Position numbers and translations under genes: made by a program. The notes below the pieces were generated by a model. The model did not search any database and was not told the origin of the DNA. It saw only the letters and a program-made list of their open reading frames with translations. Shown here in pieces: positions 7,710 through 11,385 of a stretch of DNA of 11,385 nucleotides; position 1 is the stretch's first letter, and each line of letters starts with the position of its first letter. The DNA comes from Verrucomicrobiota bacterium (GTDB lineage: Bacteria > Verrucomicrobiota > Verrucomicrobiia > Opitutales > Opitutaceae), in assembly GCA_030916665.1 (NCBI GenBank), contig JAUPWC010000529.1:1-11385 (forward strand), written 5' to 3'.

Positions 7710-7769
7710 GGTAGGGCGAATTCTCCGGATGAGCCACGGCGCGGGTCGTCGGGGACGACTCGCCCTACC
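7710..7769. repeat. REP-like inverted-repeat element after uvrB
   Basis: GGTAGGGCGA (7710-7719) is the exact reverse complement of TCGCCCTACC (7760-7769). The right half holds a nested hairpin, GTCGTC (7745-7750) with GACGAC (7754-7759) around GGG. The element begins immediately after the uvrB stop codon. No T-run follows on the plus strand, so it is not a simple terminator. I recall GTAGGGCGAGTCGTC-type repeats as dispersed intergenic elements in Opitutaceae; copy number here is unknown. Confidence 0.6.
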
Positions 7770-7801
7770 AAAACAAAAGGGGCGCACCCAAAGTGCGCCC
7801 C
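7770..7801 (-). terminator. Intrinsic terminator of the minus-strand unknown gene
   Basis: GGGGCGCAC (7779-7787) pairs perfectly with GTGCGCCCC (7793-7801) around the loop CCAAA. On the minus strand the stem is followed by TTTTGTTTT (plus-strand 7770-7778). It starts 24 nt past the stop codon of the gene at 7825-8661, so it terminates that gene. It abuts the REP-like element. Confidence 0.9.
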
Positions 7802-7824
7802 GTGGTTTGCTACAGGAGGTGTGC

Positions 7825-8661
7825 TCACTCCGGCTGAATCGAACCGCCGTGGCTCTGGCGGCACTCGTTCATGACACGCAGCCAGATCTCGCGCAGATCG
7901 AAGAGGCGCGGCATGGCGTATTCCTTGAAGCGGAGGGCGAGAGGCGTCGCGACGGTGTCGGGTTCGCTCAGACGGGCGAGCGTGAGGTTGAGCTCGTGGA
8001 GCGCCTTCTTGAAAAGCACGACGGCGAGGGTGTAGTCGCCCATCTCCAGGGCCTGCACGGCTTGGAGCGCCTGCTCGTGTCCGCGGTAAAGCAGCGACTG
8101 CAGGGTGATGCCGAGGGCGGCCGGCACGCGGCCAGGTTGCGCGGCGACGCGCTCCCAGTGGGCGATCAGGCTCAGGTAAAGCGCGCGCGTGGAAATATAC
8201 ACCGGGTTACGGTGCAGGGTGTAGGGGTCCCAAGGGCCGTCGAAAATCTCACCTGTTTCCTCCATCTCCGCTTCATCAGCGTCGAGCGCCTCGGGCGTTT
8301 CGTCGGCGGCCAGCTCCCAACCCATGCGGCGGGCGGCCTCGTCAATCCGGTCCATCGAGGCGGGCAACTGGTCGTAGTGCTTGATGTAGTCGCGGACAGC
8401 CGTCTCTTGGTTTGCGAGGTATTTCTGCCAGTCAGCCTCGGTCCAGGAAAGTTCTCCGCAGTCGTCCCAGTCGTTGTCGAACAGCCCGTCGGATTCAGGA
8501 TTGGTCATGTAAGGAAGCGCCTTGCGGCGTTGGTCCGCACAATGTGTGCCGTCCACCTGCTGGCAAATAAAATTCCCGTCGTAGCCGGTTCGCTCGCTGC
8601 GCGGGAGCCAGACGAATTGCCGCATGACCGGCGCGGGTGCCATGACCTGAAATAAGGTCAT
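7825..8661 (-). CDS. Conserved-looking protein of unknown function
   Basis: I do not recognise this family. The full frame is 278 residues with no signal peptide or membrane segment, so it is probably cytoplasmic. The middle is very acidic (DNDWDDCGELSWTEADW, ETPEALDADEAEMEETGEIF) and rich in Trp. The C-terminal 120 residues are predicted helical (ISTRALYLSLIAHWERVAAQ ... EQALQAVQALEMGDYTLAVVLFKKALHELNLTLARL) and read like a helical or TPR-like bundle. Its own strong terminator supports a real gene. Start is uncertain: ATGs at 8661, 8643, 8625 and 8508 are in frame, none with a Shine-Dalgarno. Codon-position GC in the first 51 codons rises from roughly 46% at position 2 to 73% at position 3, so the upstream part looks translated and the 8508 start (227 residues) is less likely. 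It diverges from acyP across a palindrome. Confidence 0.72.
   Translation of the reverse strand: MTLFQVMAPAPVMRQFVWLPRSERTGYDGNFICQQVDGTHCADQRRKALPYMTNPESDGLFDNDWDDCGELSWTEADWQKYLANQETAVRDYIKHYDQLPASMDRIDEAARRMGWELAADETPEALDADEAEMEETGEIFDGPWDPYTLHRNPVYISTRALYLSLIAHWERVAAQPGRVPAALGITLQSLLYRGHEQALQAVQALEMGDYTLAVVLFKKALHELNLTLARLSEPDTVATPLALRFKEYAMPRLFDLREIWLRVMNECRQSHGGSIQPE
8642..8661. promoter_or_regulatory. Perfect 7-bp-arm palindrome between divergent genes, candidate operator
   Basis: ATGACCT (8642-8648) and AGGTCAT (8655-8661) are exact reverse complements around GAAATA. A further CAGGTC follows at 8665-8670, giving three GACCT/AGGTC half-sites. The site lies 44 nt upstream of acyP and at or just upstream of the start of the divergent unknown gene, a good place for a shared regulator. 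It is not followed by a T-run. Coincidence with coding sequence cannot be ruled out if the unknown gene starts at 8661. Confidence 0.35.
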
Positions 8662-8705
8662 AACCAGGTCTTGTCAGGCCGGGGCGGCGACGTTCTTCTG
8701 CCTGC

Positions 8706-8981
8706 ATGAGCGGGGTTTATCATGCGACCGTCTTTTTCAGCGGCCGGGTGCAAGGCGTGGGCTTTCGCTACCAGACGCTGCAAGTGGCCAAGGAATTCGA
8801 GGTTTCCGGCCAGGTGATGAACCTGCCAGACGGACGCGTGCAGCTTGAGGCCGAGGGCCGCGCCCAGGAGGTGAAGGATTTCATCGCTGCCGTGCAGGAG
8901 CGCATGGAAGGGCACATCCGCAAGGTGGAGCAGACGACCGGCATGCGGGAACCGCAGTTCGTCGGATTCACCATCAGGTAG
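8706..8981 (+). CDS. acyP: Acylphosphatase
   Basis: 91-residue acylphosphatase, a small alpha/beta-sandwich enzyme that hydrolyses carboxyl-phosphate bonds such as those of acetyl phosphate or 1,3-bisphosphoglycerate. The signature FSGRVQGVGFRYQTLQVAKE (11-30) contains the phosphate-binding loop and catalytic R21. GQVMNLPDGRVQLEAEG (35-51) contains the second catalytic residue, N39. Length is typical (about 90). The ATG at 8706 has no Shine-Dalgarno sequence. It is the first gene of a tight run, with the ABC ATPase starting 2 nt after its stop codon, so it is probably co-transcribed. The physiological substrate is unknown for most bacterial members, and the link to the transporter may be only positional. 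Confidence 0.95.
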   Translation: MSGVYHATVFFSGRVQGVGFRYQTLQVAKEFEVSGQVMNLPDGRVQLEAEGRAQEVKDFIAAVQERMEGHIRKVEQTTGMREPQFVGFTIR

Positions 8982-8983
8982 CC

Positions 8984-9754
8984 ATGCGCATCGGCGAGCA
9001 ATGGGCGGTGGAACTCGACGGGTTTGCCAAGAGCTATCCGGTGGGCTGGGGTGGACTGCGGGTGCGCGCGGTCGAGGCGCTCACGCTCCGGTTGCCCCCG
9101 GGGCAGGTGCTCGGACTGCTCGGCCCCAACGGTTCCGGCAAAAGCACCACGCTGAAGGCGCTGGCCGGGTTGTTGCGGCCTTCGTCGGGTTGCTGCCGCA
9201 TCTTCGGCGATCCTGCGGGTAGCGATGCGGCGCGGTCGCGGATCGGTTACTTGCCCGAAGCGGTGCGCTTCGCAACCCACCAGAGCGGGCGCGAGTTTCT
9301 GCGCTACTGTGCCGGTCTGAGTTCGCTGCCCGACGGCCTGGCGACGCTACGGATCGACTCCGTGTTGGCGTGGACGGGATTGGGTGAGGCTGCCGGGCGC
9401 CGCATTGCGACCTATTCGAAAGGCATGCGGCAGCGGCTCGGTCTGGCGCAGGCCGTTTTGCACGATCCGGAGGTTGTGCTGCTGGACGAACCGACCAGCG
9501 GTCTCGATCCCGAGGGACGGCTGGCGGTGGTGCGGCTGATCCGCGAGCTGGCGGCACAGGGGCGCACGGTCGTGTTTACCTCTCATCTGCTGGCGCAGGC
9601 CGAAGGCGTGTGCGACCGGCTGGCCTTGCTCGGCAAGGGACGGTTGCTGGCCAGCGGCACGGTGGACGAGTTGCTCGGCCGCTTCGAGCGCACCCCGGTC
9701 GCGACGTCGCAGCTGGAGCAGATCTATTTGGAGAAATTACATGGACCTTCCTGA
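8984..9754 (+). CDS. ABC transporter ATP-binding protein
   Basis: 256-residue nucleotide-binding subunit that powers the permease encoded next to it. Walker A is GPNGSGKS (47-54), the signature is YSKGMRQRLGLAQA (144-157; SKGMR replaces the common SGGQ, as in NatA/CcmA-like exporters), Walker B is VVLLDEPTSGLDP (164-176), and the switch histidine is H201 in FTSH. The usual Q-loop glutamine is replaced in GYLPEAVRF (88-96), also common in this subgroup. This points to an ABC-2-type exporter or membrane-process ATPase rather than an importer, and no binding protein is encoded nearby. Its 3' end overlaps the permease by 14 nt, indicating translational coupling. Substrate cannot be deduced. Confidence 0.95.
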   Translation: MRIGEQWAVELDGFAKSYPVGWGGLRVRAVEALTLRLPPGQVLGLLGPNGSGKSTTLKALAGLLRPSSGCCRIFGDPAGSDAARSRIGYLPEAVRFATHQSGREFLRYCAGLSSLPDGLATLRIDSVLAWTGLGEAAGRRIATYSKGMRQRLGLAQAVLHDPEVVLLDEPTSGLDPEGRLAVVRLIRELAAQGRTVVFTSHLLAQAEGVCDRLALLGKGRLLASGTVDELLGRFERTPVATSQLEQIYLEKLHGPS

Positions 9755-10529
9755 GCAGAACGGCTTTCGGGCTGGCGCGCGCCGCGTATGGCGCGTTGCA
9801 GGGCAGACGCTCGTCGAAGCCGTCCGCCTGCGGCTCACCGGTTTGCTGACTGCCGTCGGGGCGGGCCTCGTGCTGATGGCGCTGTGGCTTCGGACCTTCA
9901 ATTTCGGGGCGGCCGAGCTGAAGTTCGTGGCGGACTTCGGCCTCGGCGTCATGAGTTTGCTGGGCACGCTGCTGGCCGCCCTCAGCACGGCGCACCTCAC
10001 CTTTCGCGACATGGATGGAGGCCTGGTGGCGGTTGTGCTGACACGCCGCGTGGGTCGCGGGGAATACCTGGCCGGCAAGGCGGCCGGGGTCGCGGCGCTA
10101 CTGGCGCTGTTTGTCGCGACGCTGGCGCTGGTGCTTGGTGTCCTGCTCGCGGTGCGCGGGACGCAGATCGGCGCGGCATTTGTGCCGCTGCCGGTTTTCC
10201 TGCAGGCCTGCGCGCTCGTCTGGCTGAAGCTGACGCTGGTCGCCGCCATGACGCTGCTGGTGTGCAGCTATGCGGGGTCGGAGCTGTTTGCCGTGTGTGC
10301 GGGCCTGTTGCTGGCCGTCGTGGCGCACCTGCGTCCGTTCACGCAGGCCGAGGGCTGGCTGGCATGGCTGCGGGTGTGGCCGAATCTTGGGCTGTTCGAT
10401 GCGGAGCCGCTGCTCGCGGGCGCGAGTCTCGGAGTTGCGGGACTGTTGGGATTGGCGGGTTACTGGGCCTTGTTCGTCGGGCTGTTCACCGCGCTGGCTG
10501 TCTATGTTTTCCGCCATCGAGAGATTTGA
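9741..10529 (+). CDS. ABC-2-type transporter permease
   Basis: 262-residue inner-membrane protein with about six hydrophobic segments (roughly 34-50, 68-85, 112-137, 153-175, 180-196 and 228-256), the layout of ABC-2 permeases. Between TM2 and TM3 lies FRDMDGGLVAVVLTRRVGRGEYLAGK (88-113), corresponding to the 'E+R GTLE.LL..PVSR.EYLLGK' coupling segment of this family. It pairs with the ATPase that overlaps its start and presumably homodimerises. The ATG at 9741 lies inside the end of the ATPase gene. Sequence is too divergent to name a substrate; NatAB-, GldA/F- or NosDFY-like roles are all possible. Confidence 0.87.
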   Translation: MDLPEQNGFRAGARRVWRVAGQTLVEAVRLRLTGLLTAVGAGLVLMALWLRTFNFGAAELKFVADFGLGVMSLLGTLLAALSTAHLTFRDMDGGLVAVVLTRRVGRGEYLAGKAAGVAALLALFVATLALVLGVLLAVRGTQIGAAFVPLPVFLQACALVWLKLTLVAAMTLLVCSYAGSELFAVCAGLLLAVVAHLRPFTQAEGWLAWLRVWPNLGLFDAEPLLAGASLGVAGLLGLAGYWALFVGLFTALAVYVFRHREI

Positions 10530-11211
10530 ACAGGAGCGCCGTCTGTTGCCGGTGCTGATCTTGCTCGCGGCCATGCTGGTCGTGCGGCCGTTGGAAGCGC
10601 GGCTGGCCGCTTCCTCGGAAAATCTGGTCGGCGGCTCACTGGCCGTCCTCGGCGGCATGCGCGCGGTGGCCGCGGGCGGAACCTGGCTGCGGGCAAATCT
10701 CGCGTGGGAAAGGCGTGATCTCGCTGCGACGGCCGGACTGCTGGAACTCACCGTGGCTTCCGACGAGCGGCCGCTCTATTTCTGGTTCAACGCCGCGCGC
10801 ATGATGGCCTACGATTTTCCCGTGTGGCGCGATGCGGGCGCGCCGCTGGTGCTGAGGGACCGGATCGTGGCGGAGGAGGCGGGCCGGGCGCTGGCGTTTC
10901 TCGAGCGCGGCGTGGCGCGTCATCCGGCCAAGGCGGCGTTTTACCTCGAAATGGCCAACATCCGCCTGCGCGCGCTCGGCGACAAAGAGGGGGCAGCGGA
11001 ACTTTTCAGGCGCGCCGCCGAGCAACCCGGTGCGCCCTATCATGCAGCGCGGATTTATGCCGAATTGTTGCGCGAGCTCGGACGCCCCGCCGAGGCGCTT
11101 GTCTGGCTGCGTGGCGTGCTGCCGGATTTGCCGGAAGACGATCCGGCGGCGCGGCGAGATGTTGTGGAGCAGCGCATCAGGGAACTTGAAGCGGAGCTGG
11201 CGGCGCGCTAA
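10504..11211 (+). CDS. Membrane-anchored TPR-like protein of unknown function
   Basis: 235 residues. The N-terminus has a single hydrophobic segment (about 14-28, LLPVLILLAAMLVV) that probably anchors the protein, followed by a mostly helical soluble domain. Residues 118-205 contain two or three degenerate TPR-like helix pairs, e.g. AGRALAFLERGVARHPAKAAFYLEMANIRL (126-155) and AAELFRRAAEQPGAPYHAARIYAELLRELGRPAEALVWLRGV (164-205). A distinctive segment LYFWFNAARMMAYDFPVWRD (91-110) precedes them and looks like a conserved family signature. The frame is open further upstream to 10270, but that part is a shadow of the permease. The ATG at 10504 gives a 26-nt overlap with the permease and a sensible membrane-anchored start. 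Genetic coupling suggests a partner of the ABC transporter. Confidence 0.82.
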   Translation: MFSAIERFEQERRLLPVLILLAAMLVVRPLEARLAASSENLVGGSLAVLGGMRAVAAGGTWLRANLAWERRDLAATAGLLELTVASDERPLYFWFNAARMMAYDFPVWRDAGAPLVLRDRIVAEEAGRALAFLERGVARHPAKAAFYLEMANIRLRALGDKEGAAELFRRAAEQPGAPYHAARIYAELLRELGRPAEALVWLRGVLPDLPEDDPAARRDVVEQRIRELEAELAAR

Positions 11212-11221
11212 CGCTGCTGCC

Positions 11222-11385
11222 ATGTCCACAGCTCGTAACTGGCTCGAAGCCTCCCGTCCCAAGACCCTGCCGGCGGCGGTGATTCCTGTCATGGTCGGCA
11301 CGGCGCTGGCGGCGGCGCACGGCTCGGCGGACTACGCCAGTGCCGGTATCTGCCTGGGGTTCGCGCTGTTGGTGCAGATCGGGAC
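11222..11385 (+). CDS. menA: 1,4-dihydroxy-2-naphthoate prenyltransferase (MenA), 3' end outside window
   Basis: The first 54 codons of a UbiA-superfamily membrane prenyltransferase. The N-terminus NWLEASRPKTLPAAVIPVMV matches the MenA signature WLxAxRPKTLPAA..PV.VGTALA very closely. MenA attaches the polyprenyl chain to 1,4-dihydroxy-2-naphthoate, giving demethylmenaquinone. The first TM helix (about 17-30) and part of the second are present; the aspartate-rich catalytic motifs lie beyond the window. The ATG at 11222 is 10 nt after the TPR gene stop, so it is likely in the same transcript, though without a Shine-Dalgarno sequence. Presence of menA implies menaquinone as a respiratory quinone. 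Another UbiA member is possible but less likely. Confidence 0.88.
   Translation, partial: MSTARNWLEASRPKTLPAAVIPVMVGTALAAAHGSADYASAGICLGFALLVQIG

Noticed and set aside
7710..7769. Bidirectional terminator interpretation of the GGTAGGGCGA inverted repeat
   Set aside because: No T-run follows the arm on the plus strand and the loop is 40 nt. The adjacent 9-bp hairpin with TTTTGTTTT is the real minus-strand terminator.
6225..7787. 520-residue minus-strand open frame opposite uvrB
   Set aside because: It is a shadow of uvrB, which shows all helicase motifs. The product lacks recognisable motifs.
10270..10503. 78-codon N-terminal extension of the TPR-like protein
   Set aside because: It lies wholly inside the permease gene in another frame and is Arg/Cys/Ser-rich with no coherent domain. 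The ATG at 10504 gives a sensible anchored protein.

Overview
This is a GC-rich bacterial chromosome segment with tightly packed, mostly housekeeping genes. No phage, insertion sequence, CRISPR array, tRNA or rRNA is visible. I infer a member of the Verrucomicrobiota, probably near Opitutaceae. The grounds are a tandem 'TGTGTTCCG'-type intergenic repeat ending in GTGGTTAA, a GTAGGGCGA/TCGCCCTAC inverted-repeat element, a putative Na+/H+ antiporter of the type I associate with this phylum and Chlamydiae, and start codons that mostly lack a Shine-Dalgarno sequence. The assignment comes from memory of such genomes, not from a search.

Left part (1-4186, all genes on +). The window opens inside rpmJ (ribosomal protein L36, cysteine-poor type), followed by rpmE2 (L31 type B) and a strong intrinsic terminator. 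A 9-nt tandem repeat then runs directly into the start of a phosphoserine phosphatase-like HAD gene (serB). Downstream lie two different ion-transporter-superfamily membrane proteins: a putative Na+/H+ antiporter with an EF-hand-like acidic loop, and a CitMHS/NhaD-like putative sodium:proton antiporter whose 5' end carries a run of nine C.

Middle (4187-8661). A glutamate dehydrogenase (-) is transcribed divergently from uvrB (+). The 174-bp region between them holds an imperfect 22-bp palindrome about 34-55 nt upstream of uvrB. uvrB converges on an unrecognised, probably lineage-restricted gene (-). The gap between these two holds a REP-like inverted repeat and an intrinsic terminator serving the minus-strand gene.

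Right part (8662-11385, all +). A compact run looks like one transcription unit: acylphosphatase, ABC transporter ATPase, ABC-2-type permease, a membrane-anchored TPR-like protein, and the 5' end of menA (menaquinone biosynthesis). Spacings are +2, overlap 14, overlap 26 and +10 nt. A 20-bp perfect-arm palindrome sits between this run and the unknown minus-strand gene.

Most of the content is ordinary. The points that deserve a second look are the repeat that supplies the serB start codon, the poly-C tract, the EF-hand-like loop, the two palindromes, and the uncharacterised ABC/TPR module. I see no clear evidence of a new defence or mobile system.
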